This document shows, piece after piece, positions 46,928 to 58,356 of a DNA stretch of 63,555 bases; positions within the stretch are counted from its first letter, which is position 1, and each line of letters begins with the position of its first letter. A program made the position numbers and the translations under genes. This DNA comes from a candidate division WOR-1 bacterium RIFOXYB2_FULL_42_35 (GTDB lineage: Bacteria > Margulisbacteria > WOR-1 > O2-12-FULL-45-9). Location: contig MEUC01000008.1 in NCBI GenBank assembly GCA_001771545.1, forward strand, positions 1 to 63,555, read 5' to 3'. The notes beneath the pieces were generated by a model. The model did not search any database, was not told the DNA's origin, and was given only the letters and a program-made list of their open reading frames with translations.

Positions 46928-47015
46928 TTTAAACTCTCCTTTCAGAATCTTTTTTGGTTTTATATTTTTTATCGTTACTTAGTAAAAAAATCATACGATT
47001 TTAGTGCTTTAATGT

Positions 47016-47159
47016 TTAGCAATTATCCCCATGTCCAGCGTAGGCTAAAACTGTTTTTCCCGAACGCCCACCGGCTTTCCCCCACTTAATCTCAGCTCGT
47101 ATAGGATGACCAAAGCTGAATCGTGGATATCGTTTTATAGTTACAGTTGTTACAGCCAT
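47016..47159 (-). CDS. Possible small basic protein (47 aa)
   Basis: An ATG-to-TAA frame encoding 47 residues, starting MAVTTVTIKRYPRFSFGHPI and containing GGRSGKTVLAYAGHGD. Its composition (basic, glycine, beta-prone) resembles the 65-aa orphan at 6558-6755. It lacks a good ribosome-binding site. It lies just upstream of the Nudix-like gene on the same strand. I list it as a candidate only. Confidence 0.3.
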   Translation of the reverse strand: MAVTTVTIKRYPRFSFGHPIRAEIKWGKAGGRSGKTVLAYAGHGDNC

Positions 47160-47217
47160 GTTTTATTGCCTACAAATATTTATCGCCACTTCTCCCATAG
47201 AATTTCACTATTTTTTA

Positions 47218-47226
47218 TGTTAAAAT
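47218..47226 (+). promoter_or_regulatory. Possible extended -10 element before the MNT-HEPN and V-ATPase operon
   Basis: TG-T-TAAAAT ends 9 bp before the ATG at 47236. No good -35 box is seen at the right distance, and no ribosome-binding site follows. It would give a nearly leaderless mRNA like several others here. Confidence 0.35.
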
Positions 47227-47235
47227 CACTAAACA

Positions 47236-47550
47236 ATGAAAGATAAAATCATCGAAGAATTCCTCAACAAAATCGGTCATCTAAAAAACAAACTGAAGGC
47301 TATTTATCTCTTCGGTTCAAGAGCCAGGGGAGACGAAAAACCTTATTCCGATTACGATTTTCTTCTAGTCATGGAAAAAAGGGACGAAACAATCGTAGAT
47401 AAACTTTATGACGCAACTGTAGACATCCTGATTGCCACCGGTAAGGTTATTTCACTAAAAATTTTCAAAGAAAAGGACTTTAAAAAACTTAGCGGCATCC
47501 CCACTCCTTTTATGGCCAAAATCCTAAAGGAGGGCATTAAACTTGGATAA
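47236..47550 (+). CDS. MNT-type nucleotidyltransferase antitoxin
   Basis: A 104-aa minimal nucleotidyltransferase. The active site is seen as LFGSRARG (G27-S28) followed by SDYDF (D39, D41) and a third aspartate in TVDILI (D63). In HEPN-MNT systems this enzyme AMPylates and silences the HEPN RNase. It overlaps the HEPN gene by 8 bp, the standard arrangement. The pair continues into the V-ATPase operon without a gap. Confidence 0.88.
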   Translation: MKDKIIEEFLNKIGHLKNKLKAIYLFGSRARGDEKPYSDYDFLLVMEKRDETIVDKLYDATVDILIATGKVISLKIFKEKDFKKLSGIPTPFMAKILKEGIKLG

Positions 47551-47941
47551 AGAAACTAAAAGTTTAATTAAAGCCTACATTGAGAAAGCTCAAGAAAAGT
47601 TGAAAACCGCTGCTGGTTTAGTAAAAGATGGCTCTTATGATGATGCTGTTTCAAGAGCATATTATTCAGCCTTTCATGCCGCTTCTGCTTTGCTTCTAAC
47701 CGAAGGATTGGCAACCGAAACCCATAGAGGATTATTAAATATTTTTGGCCTACATTTTGTCAAAACAGGTAAAATCGACAAAAAATTTGCCCGCTTCCTT
47801 TCAAACCTAAAAGATGACCGAGAAGCCGGAGACTACGAAGCTTTTTCCACTATAGACAAGCAAGTTGCGGAGAAAGCCCTGGGTGAAGCTACTGAATTTT
47901 TAAAAGAAATTGAGAAAATACTAGCCCGGTATTTGAACTAA
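47543..47941 (+). CDS. HEPN-domain ribonuclease toxin
   Basis: A 132-aa four-helix HEPN protein with the catalytic RX6H motif (R38 to H45 in RAYYSAFH) and the surrounding AYYSAFHAASALLL helix. It begins with TTG, preceded by AGGAGG, inside the end of the MNT gene. Its stop codon shares one base with the ATG of the V-ATPase H-like subunit, so toxin and ATPase translation should be coupled. HEPN toxins cleave RNA, and MNT partners block them by adding AMP. All active-site residues are present. Confidence 0.88.
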   Translation: MDKETKSLIKAYIEKAQEKLKTAAGLVKDGSYDDAVSRAYYSAFHAASALLLTEGLATETHRGLLNIFGLHFVKTGKIDKKFARFLSNLKDDREAGDYEAFSTIDKQVAEKALGEATEFLKEIEKILARYLN

Positions 47942-48236
47942 TGGTTGAACAAACACTAGCAAAAATCAAAGAAATTGAAGCCAAGGCGGCAGAATTAATC
48001 AAAAACGCCAAACAGGTGGCCGTTCGAACAGTTAGAGAAACAACAGAAAAACAGGTCAAAGAACTTGAAACATTAGAACAGGAGCTAAAGGCAGAGACTG
48101 AAAAACTGGTTGAGACTGAGAAGTTAAAAGCCCAGCAAGAAGCCAAAAACATCGCCACTGAGGCCCAAAAGCAAATAGCCAGCCTAAAAACAGCAACCAC
48201 TCCCAAAATCGCTCAAGCCAAGAAGGAAATCCTTAA

Positions 48237-48246
<10 letters not shown>
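47941..48246 (+). CDS. V-type ATP synthase subunit H/G (peripheral-stalk coiled coil)
   Basis: A 101-aa helical protein with heptad-like charge pattern throughout (IKEIEAKAAELIKNAK, EQELKAETEKLVETE). This matches the small peripheral-stalk subunit called H in archaea, NtpF in Enterococcus or G in Thermus, which pairs with E. It stands first in the ATPase gene order, as in the ntp operon. The start overlaps the HEPN stop by one base and lacks its own ribosome-binding site. Confidence 0.8.
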
Positions 48247-50694
<2,448 letters not shown>

Positions 50695-50725
50695 TTTAGT
50701 CGCACTTTCCCAAGGACAATTAAAT

Positions 50726-51079
50726 ATGAGCATCAACGAAATTGAACAAAAAATACTAGAACAGGCTAAGGCTGAAGCCAAAAAGATTGAGCAGGAAAAT
50801 TCTGCTGCCATTAAGGTTTTAGAAGCAGCCCAGACCCAAAAAACAGCTGTATTAAAACAACAGGCTAAATTAGCTGCCGAACAAAAAATAGCTGCGGTCA
50901 AAATGGCCGTGCTAGTTCCGGCTCGATTAAAGGCCAAAAAAAATATCCTGGAAGAAAAACAAGCAATTATCACCCGGATATACGCCGAAATGGGAACAGA
51001 GAAAAATCTGACAAAACCAGAGATTAATAGACTGCGAGAGGAGACGGAAATCGCAGTTGCCCAAGTATTGTTTGGTTAA
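50726..51079 (+). CDS. ntpE: V-type ATP synthase subunit E, short form
   Basis: A 117-aa peripheral-stalk subunit. The first 85 residues form the long E helix (IEQKILEQAKAEAKKIEQEN onward, then ARLKAKKNILEEKQ), but the family's C-terminal globular domain (total about 190-200 aa) is largely absent. The frame ends cleanly with TAA 5 bp before subunit C, leaving no room for a frameshifted remainder. The shortening therefore seems genuine. Pairing with the H subunit should be unaffected. Confidence 0.82.
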   Translation: MSINEIEQKILEQAKAEAKKIEQENSAAIKVLEAAQTQKTAVLKQQAKLAAEQKIAAVKMAVLVPARLKAKKNILEEKQAIITRIYAEMGTEKNLTKPEINRLREETEIAVAQVLFG

Positions 51080-51084
51080 TAATT

Positions 51085-51858
51085 ATGGAAAAATATTATT
51101 ACGGTACCGGTCGAACCAGAGCACTTGAGGCTCACCTCTTAAGCCCAGAACAACTGGCTCGCATGTCAGCAGCCGGTGATTTTGCAGCGGCCCTTGCCGT
51201 GCTTTCAGAAACCCCCTACACGGAAAATCTGGCCAAGTTAAAAAAGTCCTTTGATTTTGAAGAGCTTTGTGAGTTGGAACAACTATCTCTAGCTGATTTA
51301 TTATTAAAACTATCTTTGGGTCACGAGTTTATCAAGGCTCTCCTTAAGAAACCTGACCGAGATTACTACGATAATTTATTAAAACTAAGCCAAACTATTT
51401 CCTCTCCCCTAATTAACCGAATGGTTAAACAACAGCTCGATTTAATAAACATTAAAACTCTGTTGCGCAGTAAAGAATTAGAGCAGAGTAAAACAGAATT
51501 TAAACCGTTATTGCTTAACCCGGGCTTTATTGATCAGGATAGACTTTTAAAGCTTTACGACCAAACTCTGGAGGAAATTGTAACTAAACTATCCTTTACC
51601 CCCTATTTTCCTAGCCTGAGCGACGGTTTCAAATATTACAAAGAAAACAGATCCTTCCATCTCTTAGAGAAACTAATGGCTAATTTTATTTTGCAACAAT
51701 TTAAAACAGCCAAATATCTTGGTTCCGGGCTGGAACCATTGGTCGGTTTTTATCTGGCGAAGGAAGCAGAAATCAAAACTGTTCGATTCATTCTGATCTG
51801 CAAAAAGAATCAGGTACCAAACGAGAGAATCAAGGAAAGGCTGCGGGTAAGCTATTAA
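51085..51858 (+). CDS. ntpC: V-type ATP synthase subunit C, short form
   Basis: The socket subunit linking the central stalk to the rotor ring. Both ends are recognisable (YYYGTGRTRALEAHLLSPEQL at the N-terminus and EPLVGFYLAKEAEIKTVRFI near the C-terminus). The protein is 257 aa where about 320-350 is usual, so an internal part of the three-lobed fold is reduced. It starts 5 bp after subunit E and shares a base with subunit F. Confidence 0.85.
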   Translation: MEKYYYGTGRTRALEAHLLSPEQLARMSAAGDFAAALAVLSETPYTENLAKLKKSFDFEELCELEQLSLADLLLKLSLGHEFIKALLKKPDRDYYDNLLKLSQTISSPLINRMVKQQLDLINIKTLLRSKELEQSKTEFKPLLLNPGFIDQDRLLKLYDQTLEEIVTKLSFTPYFPSLSDGFKYYKENRSFHLLEKLMANFILQQFKTAKYLGSGLEPLVGFYLAKEAEIKTVRFILICKKNQVPNERIKERLRVSY

Positions 51859-52178
51859 TGCACAAGATTAAAATAATTGGTCCTAAATATTTAGTTGCTC
51901 CCCTCGCCCTACTCGGATTGGAAATCCATGCGGCTGATAGCGAGGCTGAAGCTAAAACAGCCCTAGACTCAATTGCCAGCAAAAAAGAACCTGCTTTAAT
52001 TTTTATTACCGAAAGATTAGCCGTTGATCTACAGGAAGAAATCGATAAATTAAACGAAAAAGCCGGACTAACTGTTGCCATGATCCCTGACAATCTCGGC
52101 AGTAGCGGTCTCGCAGCTGCCAACATTAAAAAGCTAGTTAAAAATTCTATCGGTGCAGACGTAATAGGGAGGAAATAA
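51858..52178 (+). CDS. ntpG: V-type ATP synthase subunit F
   Basis: A 106-aa central-stalk subunit with a Rossmann-like fold (KIKIIGPKYLVAPLALLGLE, ALIFITERLAVDLQEEID) and a C-terminal helix that engages the D subunit. It overlaps the C stop by one base and ends 3 bp before subunit A. Position and length agree with NtpG. Confidence 0.88.
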   Translation: MHKIKIIGPKYLVAPLALLGLEIHAADSEAEAKTALDSIASKKEPALIFITERLAVDLQEEIDKLNEKAGLTVAMIPDNLGSSGLAAANIKKLVKNSIGADVIGRK

Positions 52179-52181
52179 ATC

Positions 52182-53939
52182 ATGTCTAACGAAGGAAAGA
52201 TTATTAAAGTTGCGGGGCCGCTAGTAGTGGCCAAAAGTATCCCTAACGCCAGGATGGCTGACGTTGTTAAGGTTGGAGAAAAGGGGATTATTGGCGAAAT
52301 CATCGAACTAAATGGTGAACTTGCCTCAATTCAGGTTTATGAAGAGACCGCTGGGATTGGCGTTGGTGACCCTGTTATTTCTACTGGCCGACCACTATCA
52401 GTTGAACTTGCACCTGGACTGCTAAAAAGTATTTATGATGGAATTCAACGACCACTTGATTTAATCTTAAAGGCTTCTGGTGACTTTATTGGACGAGGAA
52501 TCTCCGTTAACGCCTTAGATCGAGAGAAGAAATGGGAATTTACCCCTACAGCAAAAGTTGGCGACAATGTCGTGGCTGGAGATATTTTAGGAACCGTTCA
52601 AGAGACTAGTTTAATAGAACATCGCATTATGGTTCCCCCTGGCGTTGAAGGAAAAGTTGCAGCAATCAATAAAGGCTCTTTTAACATCACAGAAACTATT
52701 GCCAAAGTTTCCGATCAAGATATCTGTATGCTGCAATACTGGCCAGTCAGAAAACCTCGTCCCTTTGCCACAAAATTACCAGCTACAGAACCATTGGTTA
52801 CAGGGCAAAGGATTATTGATACACTTTTTACCATTGCTAAAGGGGGCACAGCTTGTATCCCCGGTCCATTTGGTTCTGGAAAAACTGTTGTGCAACATCA
52901 ATTAGCTAAATGGGCTAACGCTGACATTGTCATTTTTATTGGTTGCGGTGAGCGTGGCAACGAAATGACAGACGTCTTGTTAGAGTTTCCAGAACTAAAG
53001 GACCCTAAAACGGGCAAGCCTTTAATGGAAAGAACCGTCTTAATTGCCAACACCTCTAATATGCCAATTGCCGCACGTGAGGCTTCAGTTTACACTGGCG
53101 CGGCTATTGCCGAATATTATCGTGACATGGGTTACAGTATTACCCTGTCTGCTGACTCAACTTCAAGATGGGCAGAGGCTTTGAGGGAAATGTCTGGCCG
53201 CTTGGAAGAGATGCCTGGTGAAGAAGGCTATCCTGCCTATTTAGGTTCACGTTTGGCTGACTTTTACGAGCGTGCCGGCTATGGTATTTGTCTGGGTAGC
53301 CAGGAGAGAAAAGGCTCCTTCACTATTGTTGGCTCTGTCTCCCCTCCCGGAGGAGATATGTCTGAACCGGTTGTGCAAAACACTTTAAGAATCGTTAAGG
53401 TTTTTTGGGGGTTAGATTATGCGTTGGCTCACAAGCGTCACTTTCCCGCTATTAACTGGCTACTGAGCTATTCTCTTTATCTCAACAACCTGGAAGATTA
53501 TTTTAAAACAGAGGTTGCTGATGATTGGAGCAAAGTTCGCACTGAAGCTATGCGCCTGCTTTCCGAAGAAGGAGAGCTGGATGAAATTGTGCGCTTGGTT
53601 GGGCTGGACGCTTTATCAGCCCGGGAACAGTTGATTCTTTTTGTCACTAAATCAATTCGTGAAGACTTTCTTTATCAAAGTGCTTTTGATCCTGTTGACC
53701 AATACTCATCGCTGCAAAAACAATACAGCTTACTTAAACTGATCACTGGCCTGTATCGCGAAGCACTAACGGCCATTGAAGCCGGAGTAGAATTAGGACA
53801 GATTAAGGGTCTCAAGGTTTTGCCGCAGATAGCCAGGGCTCGCTTAATCCCGGAAGATAAAGCCCAAGCAGAAATTGCTGCAATTGAAACAGCCATGAAA
53901 CAGGAAATAAGCAATCTAAAAGGAGGTCACTCTCTTTGA
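52182..53939 (+). CDS. ntpA: V-type ATP synthase catalytic subunit A
   Basis: The 585-aa catalytic subunit. It has a beta-barrel N-terminus ([14 protein letters not shown]), the bulge domain typical of V/A-type A subunits, Walker A GPFGSGKT near 227-234, the catalytic glutamate in GCGERGNEM, Walker B and [16 protein letters not shown], then a helical C-domain. A strong GGAGG precedes the ATG. About 45 bp of hairpin-forming DNA separate it from the B gene, unlike the otherwise tight spacing. Confidence 0.97.
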   Translation: MSNEGKIIKVAGPLVVAKSIPNARMADVVKVGEKGIIGEIIELNGELASIQVYEETAGIGVGDPVISTGRPLSVELAPGLLKSIYDGIQRPLDLILKASGDFIGRGISVNALDREKKWEFTPTAKVGDNVVAGDILGTVQETSLIEHRIMVPPGVEGKVAAINKGSFNITETIAKVSDQDICMLQYWPVRKPRPFATKLPATEPLVTGQRIIDTLFTIAKGGTACIPGPFGSGKTVVQHQLAKWANADIVIFIGCGERGNEMTDVLLEFPELKDPKTGKPLMERTVLIANTSNMPIAAREASVYTGAAIAEYYRDMGYSITLSADSTSRWAEALREMSGRLEEMPGEEGYPAYLGSRLADFYERAGYGICLGSQERKGSFTIVGSVSPPGGDMSEPVVQNTLRIVKVFWGLDYALAHKRHFPAINWLLSYSLYLNNLEDYFKTEVADDWSKVRTEAMRLLSEEGELDEIVRLVGLDALSAREQLILFVTKSIREDFLYQSAFDPVDQYSSLQKQYSLLKLITGLYREALTAIEAGVELGQIKGLKVLPQIARARLIPEDKAQAEIAAIETAMKQEISNLKGGHSL

Positions 53940-53941
53940 TT

Positions 53942-53991
53942 CCCCACCTTTCAATGTGGGGTTATACACCACCCCATAATAAATTATGGGG
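53942..53991. repeat. Paired hairpins inserted between ntpA and ntpB
   Basis: CCCCAC/GTGGGG (53942-53947 and 53956-53961) is followed by CCCCATAAT-AA-ATTATGGGG (53972-53991). Between them is TTATACACC, which recalls ATATACACC beside the IS200 relic at about 13441. Two hairpins around a short centre is the form of a minimal IS200/IS605-derived element. The insertion does not disrupt either gene. Confidence 0.6.
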
Positions 53992-54015
53992 AATAACAAA
54001 GGGGACAAAACAACT

Positions 54016-55386
54016 ATGATCAAAGAATACCAAACAGTCACAGATATCGCCGGGCCACTGATTATTGCCGAGAAAATTGAAGGCGCTAAATTTGATGAAG
54101 TGGTGGAAATTGAATTACCTAATGGGATAATCCGCACCGGCAAAATCCTGGAAGTGGAAAACGATAAAATCATGGTCCAGGTTTTTGAGGGGACTGATAG
54201 TTTAGCGATTAAATCGACTAAATTACGACTCAAGGGTCGTGGGCTTGAAGCCTTTGTTGCTCCTGATATGCTGGGCCGAGTTTTTTCTGGTTTAGGTAAG
54301 CCAATCGATGGCGCCCCCCAAATTCTCCCCCGGAAAAAAATAGATATTAATGGTGCCCCTATCAACCCAGCAGCAAGAAATTATCCCGATGACTTTATTC
54401 AAACCGGGATTTCCTCAATTGATGGCTTAAACACACTTTCGAGAGGACAAAAACTGCCGATCTTTTCCGGCTCCGGCCTCCCCCACTCTAGGATTGCTGC
54501 GCAAATTGCTAGACAGGCTCGGGTAATGAGTGATGACGATAAATTTGCAGTCGTCTTTGGTGCCATGGGAATCACTTTTGAAGAAGCAGAATTTTTTATG
54601 GCCAACTTCAGAAAGACCGGAGCGATTGAAAATGCCGTGCTTTATTTAAATCTGGCCAACGATCCTGCCATTGAGAGGATCGCTACTCCACGGGTAGCAT
54701 TAACCGCCGCAGAATACCTGGCTTTTGAGCTGGGAATGCACGTTTTGGTTATTCTAACCGACATGACCAACTATTGTGAATCATTAAGGGAAGTTTCTGC
54801 TGCGAGGAAAGAAGTCCCAGGCAGACGGGGCTATCCTGGTTATCTTTACACTGACTTAGCCACACTTTATGAACGTGCCGGCAGGATAAAAGATAAAAAA
54901 GGTTCTATCACCATGATCCCAATTTTAACTATGCCGGATGACGATAAAACTCATCCGATCCCAGATTTAACCGGCTACATTACTGAAGGACAAATAATTC
55001 TCGATCGCGGCCTGGATAGAAAAAATATCTATCCGCCGATTGATCCCCTGCCTTCACTCTCTCGCTTAAGAGACAAGGCTATTGGGGAAGGCAAAACCAG
55101 AGAAGACCATCCTGCCATTGCCAACCAGTTGTTTGCCGCTTACGCCCAGGGCAGAGAAGTTAGAGAGCTCATGGTTGTGCTGGGAGAAGGGGCTTTGAGT
55201 GATATCGACCGGCTTTATCTCAAATTTGCCGACTCGTTTGAACAAAGATATCTCAATCAAGGCGAAGAAGAAAACCGAACCATCGAACAAACCCTTGATC
55301 TGGGTTGGGAATTGCTGTCAGTCCTACCAAGAGAAGAGCTGAAGCGTATCAAAGACGATCTATACAACAAGTATGCCAAAAAATAG
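54016..55386 (+). CDS. ntpB: V-type ATP synthase regulatory subunit B
   Basis: The non-catalytic nucleotide-binding subunit, 456 aa from the ATG at 54016. The open frame extends to 53986, but that would start within the hairpin element, and the family begins near [15 protein letters not shown]. The P-loop region is replaced by [11 protein letters not shown] as in all B subunits. [24 protein letters not shown] is diagnostic. AAAGGGG lies upstream of the chosen start. The last bases overlap the D gene by 14 bp. Confidence 0.97.
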   Translation: MIKEYQTVTDIAGPLIIAEKIEGAKFDEVVEIELPNGIIRTGKILEVENDKIMVQVFEGTDSLAIKSTKLRLKGRGLEAFVAPDMLGRVFSGLGKPIDGAPQILPRKKIDINGAPINPAARNYPDDFIQTGISSIDGLNTLSRGQKLPIFSGSGLPHSRIAAQIARQARVMSDDDKFAVVFGAMGITFEEAEFFMANFRKTGAIENAVLYLNLANDPAIERIATPRVALTAAEYLAFELGMHVLVILTDMTNYCESLREVSAARKEVPGRRGYPGYLYTDLATLYERAGRIKDKKGSITMIPILTMPDDDKTHPIPDLTGYITEGQIILDRGLDRKNIYPPIDPLPSLSRLRDKAIGEGKTREDHPAIANQLFAAYAQGREVRELMVVLGEGALSDIDRLYLKFADSFEQRYLNQGEEENRTIEQTLDLGWELLSVLPREELKRIKDDLYNKYAKK

Positions 55387-55996
55387 AGTCAATGCAACAA
55401 GAATGGAGCTCCTTCGCCTGCGGAGGAGAACCGCCCTAGCCAAAAAAGGCCACAAGCTTTTAAAAGACAAGCTTGACGGCTTGATCCAGCAATTATTGAA
55501 AATTGTCAAAGAGCAAGCCAAGCTAAGTCAGCAGCTGAAAACTGAGTTAGTTGCTGTTTTTCAAAAACTTATTCTCGCCTCTGCCCAAACCCCATTGGAA
55601 ACTTTGGCAGCAGCCGCAAGCTCATCTCAATGCAAAAGTGGCGTTAATATCACTATCAAAAACCTGATGGGGGTTAAGATCCCTAGATATGAAGTCGAAG
55701 TCTCTGGCAACCCAATCACTTATGATTTCACAAATACCCCAGCAGAACTTGATCAAGCTATTAGCAATTTTAAAACCAGCCTTCCCCACTTAATAAAACT
55801 AGCTGAATACAATAAAACCATTCAAGTGGTTGCCTCACAAATTATTGAGATCAAAAGACGAGTCAATGCCCTTGAATACGTTTTGATTCCAGAACTTGAA
55901 GCTGGCATTAAGTTTATCAAGATGAAACTAGCGGAGATGGAGCGAAGTACCACGGTAACTTTGATGAAAATCAAAGATATTGTCAGAGCGCGCTAG
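55373..55996 (+). CDS. ntpD: V-type ATP synthase subunit D
   Basis: The 207-aa central rotor shaft, two long antiparallel helices. The N-terminal [27 protein letters not shown] and the C-terminal [21 protein letters not shown] are diagnostic. It closes the H-I-K-E-C-F-A-B-D operon. A hairpin-plus-T terminator follows immediately. Confidence 0.95.
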   Translation: MPKNRVNATRMELLRLRRRTALAKKGHKLLKDKLDGLIQQLLKIVKEQAKLSQQLKTELVAVFQKLILASAQTPLETLAAAASSSQCKSGVNITIKNLMGVKIPRYEVEVSGNPITYDFTNTPAELDQAISNFKTSLPHLIKLAEYNKTIQVVASQIIEIKRRVNALEYVLIPELEAGIKFIKMKLAEMERSTTVTLMKIKDIVRAR

Positions 55997-56014
55997 TTGT
56001 TTTAGCAACTTTTT
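55995..56014 (+). terminator. Intrinsic terminator of the V-ATPase operon
   Basis: AGTTG (55995-55999) pairs with CAACT (56006-56010) and is followed by TTTTT. It overlaps the last codon region of subunit D. The stem is short, but position and T-run fit. Confidence 0.6.
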
Positions 56015-56129
56015 ATCACATTTAAAACGTGGCTGGGTTAAAATTGAAGCCACTACGGGGAATCAAGGAAAAAAGGAAAGTTTTCTGTTTAAAATACTTA
56101 TTATTTTGAAAAAAAATCATTAAATCCTG

Positions 56130-56822
56130 TTAAGCTGCCTTCCCCACCCCACCATGTTTAACTACCCTGGCCTCAACCATATAAATTACATCTTCAGCAA
56201 TATTAGTCGCATGGTCACCAATGCGTTCCAAATGCCGGGAGACAAGCAATAAGGGAATCGCCGTTGGCACAGTTGAAGCATCTTTACTCATCAGCTCAAC
56301 CAATTCGTCATGGACTTGATCGCGCAATTTGTCGATCTCTTTTTCCTTCTCCCAAACCGCTTTTGCCTTATTTGAATCACGGTTAATAAAAGCCTCTAAA
56401 ACTTGTGCTACTGCATCTTGAGCCAGTTTCGCCATTTTAGGAATATCAATTAAAGGCTTGGGAAATGGCTGGCCATCCAAAACCTTGGTACGCTGAGCGA
56501 TATCTTCGGCCAGATCACCAATTCTCTCAAGATCGGTCACAATTCTTGTTCCGGTCATGATGTAGCGCAAGTCAGAAGCTTCCGGCTGACGCAAAGCAAT
56601 TAGCTCAATGCATTTTTCATCTATTTCCAATTCTAATTGGTCAACAATTTTATCTTCCTTAATGACCTGTTCAGCCAAGTCCAAATTGCGCTGTTTTAAA
56701 GACTCAATTGAGTTATGGATCAAACCCTGAACCATGACCCCCATTTTTAAGATCATATCCTTTAGTTCGGCCATTTCCTTATCAAAAACTCTTTCTTTAT
56801 CCATTTTAACCATCCCTCCCAT
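56130..56822 (-). CDS. phoU: Phosphate signalling protein PhoU
   Basis: A 230-aa all-helical protein with two PhoU repeats, each bearing the metal-binding E/D pattern (VDQLELEIDEKCIELIALRQP; LRYIMTGTRIVTDLERIGDLAEDI; LLLVSRHLERIGDHATNIAEDV). It mediates inhibition of the Pho sensor kinase when Pst is saturated. It is last in the pst operon, 29 bp after pstB1. No phoR/phoB pair is in the window. Confidence 0.96.
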   Translation of the reverse strand: MGGMVKMDKERVFDKEMAELKDMILKMGVMVQGLIHNSIESLKQRNLDLAEQVIKEDKIVDQLELEIDEKCIELIALRQPEASDLRYIMTGTRIVTDLERIGDLAEDIAQRTKVLDGQPFPKPLIDIPKMAKLAQDAVAQVLEAFINRDSNKAKAVWEKEKEIDKLRDQVHDELVELMSKDASTVPTAIPLLLVSRHLERIGDHATNIAEDVIYMVEARVVKHGGVGKAA

Positions 56823-56851
56823 TAATAAGGATCAAAATCCAAAAATAATGA

Positions 56852-57604
56852 CTACCCATAGCGACCTGTAATATAATCTTCTGTTCTCTTGTCCTGCGGA
56901 GCAGTAAAGATTTTGCCTGTCCGATCAAATTCTACCATCTCACCTAGCAAAAAGAAACCCGTTGCATCTGACACACGCGCTGCCTGCTGCATATTATGGG
57001 TCACAATCAGAATAGTGTAATCCTTTTTTAAGATCTGCATCAATTCTTCAATTTTTAAGGTTGCTACCGGATCCAAAGCAGAACAAGGCTCATCCATCAG
57101 CAAAATTTCTGGCTTGACCGCAATTAACCTGGAAAGACAAAGACGCTGTTGTTGCTCTAGCGTTAAACTTAAGGCGCTGCGTTTTAATTTATCTTTTAAT
57201 TCATCCCACAATAAAACCGCCTCTAAACTCTGGCGCACAATTTGTTCCAGCTCTACCCCCTTAGCTAAACGATGGATCCGCAAGCCAAAAGCAATATTTT
57301 CAAAGATGGACAAGGGAAAGGGATTGGGCCGCTGAAAAACCATGCCCACTTTTTTGCGCAAATCAACCAGATCCACTTTGGAACTTAAAATATTTTTCCC
57401 TTCGATCTCGATTCTGCCTTTAGCTTTTGTCCCCTCGATTAAATCGTTCATGCGGTTTAAACAGCGCAAAAACGTTGATTTGCCGCAGCCAGACGGACCA
57501 ATTAAGGCGGTAATTTTATTGGCTTCAACTTCCAGGTTAACCCTAATCAAGGCCTGGAACTTGCCATAGCAAAAATCCAAATCAGCTACTTTAATAATTG
57601 TCAT
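56852..57604 (-). CDS. PstB paralogue 1 with a degenerate ABC signature
   Basis: A 250-aa phosphate-transporter ATPase. Walker A GPSGCGKS (36-43), Q-loop glutamine Q91, Walker B D171-E172 and switch histidine H203 are intact. The signature at 147-151 reads LTLEQ instead of LSGGQ. That motif acts on the ATP bound by the partner subunit, so a homodimer of this protein would have two poor sites. Its start shares one base with the end of pstB2, whose defects are complementary. I infer an obligate heterodimer with pstB2. The DNA shows no frameshift, so this is divergence and not decay. Confidence 0.9.
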   Translation of the reverse strand: MTIIKVADLDFCYGKFQALIRVNLEVEANKITALIGPSGCGKSTFLRCLNRMNDLIEGTKAKGRIEIEGKNILSSKVDLVDLRKKVGMVFQRPNPFPLSIFENIAFGLRIHRLAKGVELEQIVRQSLEAVLLWDELKDKLKRSALSLTLEQQQRLCLSRLIAVKPEILLMDEPCSALDPVATLKIEELMQILKKDYTILIVTHNMQQAARVSDATGFFLLGEMVEFDRTGKIFTAPQDKRTEDYITGRYG

Positions 57605-58356
57605 TAGCCAAACCTTCCGGAAATATAATCATCAGTCCGCTTATCATCCGGCTGGGTAAAAACTTTGGCGGTAAGGCCTATTTCTATCAACTCACCCATT
57701 AAAAAGAAAGCTGTGCGGTCAGCAACCCTGGCTGACTGCTTGGTATTATTAGTGACCAGAATCTGGGTGTAGTTTTTCCTTAACTGCCGCATGGCTTCTT
57801 CCACCTTAGCCGTAGAAATGGGATCCAAACCGGAACAGGGCTCGTCATAAAGGATTACTTCCGGCTCAACAGCTAAAGTGCGGGAGATGCACAAACGCTG
57901 CTGCTGGCCGCCTGATAAATTAAGGGCTGGAGTATCCAAGCGATCCTTAACTTCATCCCACAAATATGAAGCCTTGAGGCCGCGCTCAACAATTTCTTTA
58001 AGTTTGGTCTTGTTTTTTTGGCCATGCAAGCGCGGGCCATAAGCCACATTATCAAAAATAGAAAGGGGCAAGGAGAGCGGCAAAGCAAAAACCATGCCAA
58101 TTCTTTTGCGTAAAGCCAGCGCCTGCATATTAGTAAATATATTTTTATTGTCCAAGAAAATATTTCCGTCCATCTTAAAAGTATGGTCAAAATCATTCAT
58201 GCGGTTTAAGGTTTTTAAAAATGAGGTTTTGCCGCTGTTAGCCGGGCCAATAATGCCTAAAATCTCATTGGCGTCCACCTCCAGGCTGACATTTTTAAGG
58301 ACGTGACAATAATCATAAAAAACATTCAAGCTGTCTACTTTTAGCTTGCTTACCAT
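57604..58356 (-). CDS. PstB paralogue 2 with degenerate Q-loop and H-switch
   Basis: A 250-aa ATPase aligning without gaps to paralogue 1 over the motif positions. Walker A GPANSGKT (37-44), signature LSGGQ (147-151) and Walker B D171-E172 are present. The Q-loop glutamine is alanine (A91 in GMVFALP), and the switch histidine is asparagine (N203 in VTNNT). Its own nucleotide site should hydrolyse poorly, while its intact signature can complete the site of paralogue 1. It overlaps pstA by 7 bp and pstB1 by 1 bp, favouring equal production. Heterodimer formation is inference. Confidence 0.9.
   Translation of the reverse strand: MVSKLKVDSLNVFYDYCHVLKNVSLEVDANEILGIIGPANSGKTSFLKTLNRMNDFDHTFKMDGNIFLDNKNIFTNMQALALRKRIGMVFALPLSLPLSIFDNVAYGPRLHGQKNKTKLKEIVERGLKASYLWDEVKDRLDTPALNLSGGQQQRLCISRTLAVEPEVILYDEPCSGLDPISTAKVEEAMRQLRKNYTQILVTNNTKQSARVADRTAFFLMGELIEIGLTAKVFTQPDDKRTDDYISGRFG

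Noticed and set aside
56852..58356. Decaying duplicate pstB pseudogenes
   Set aside because: Both frames are full length with no stops. Walker A and B motifs are intact in both, and the substitutions are limited to one composite site, which random decay would not produce.
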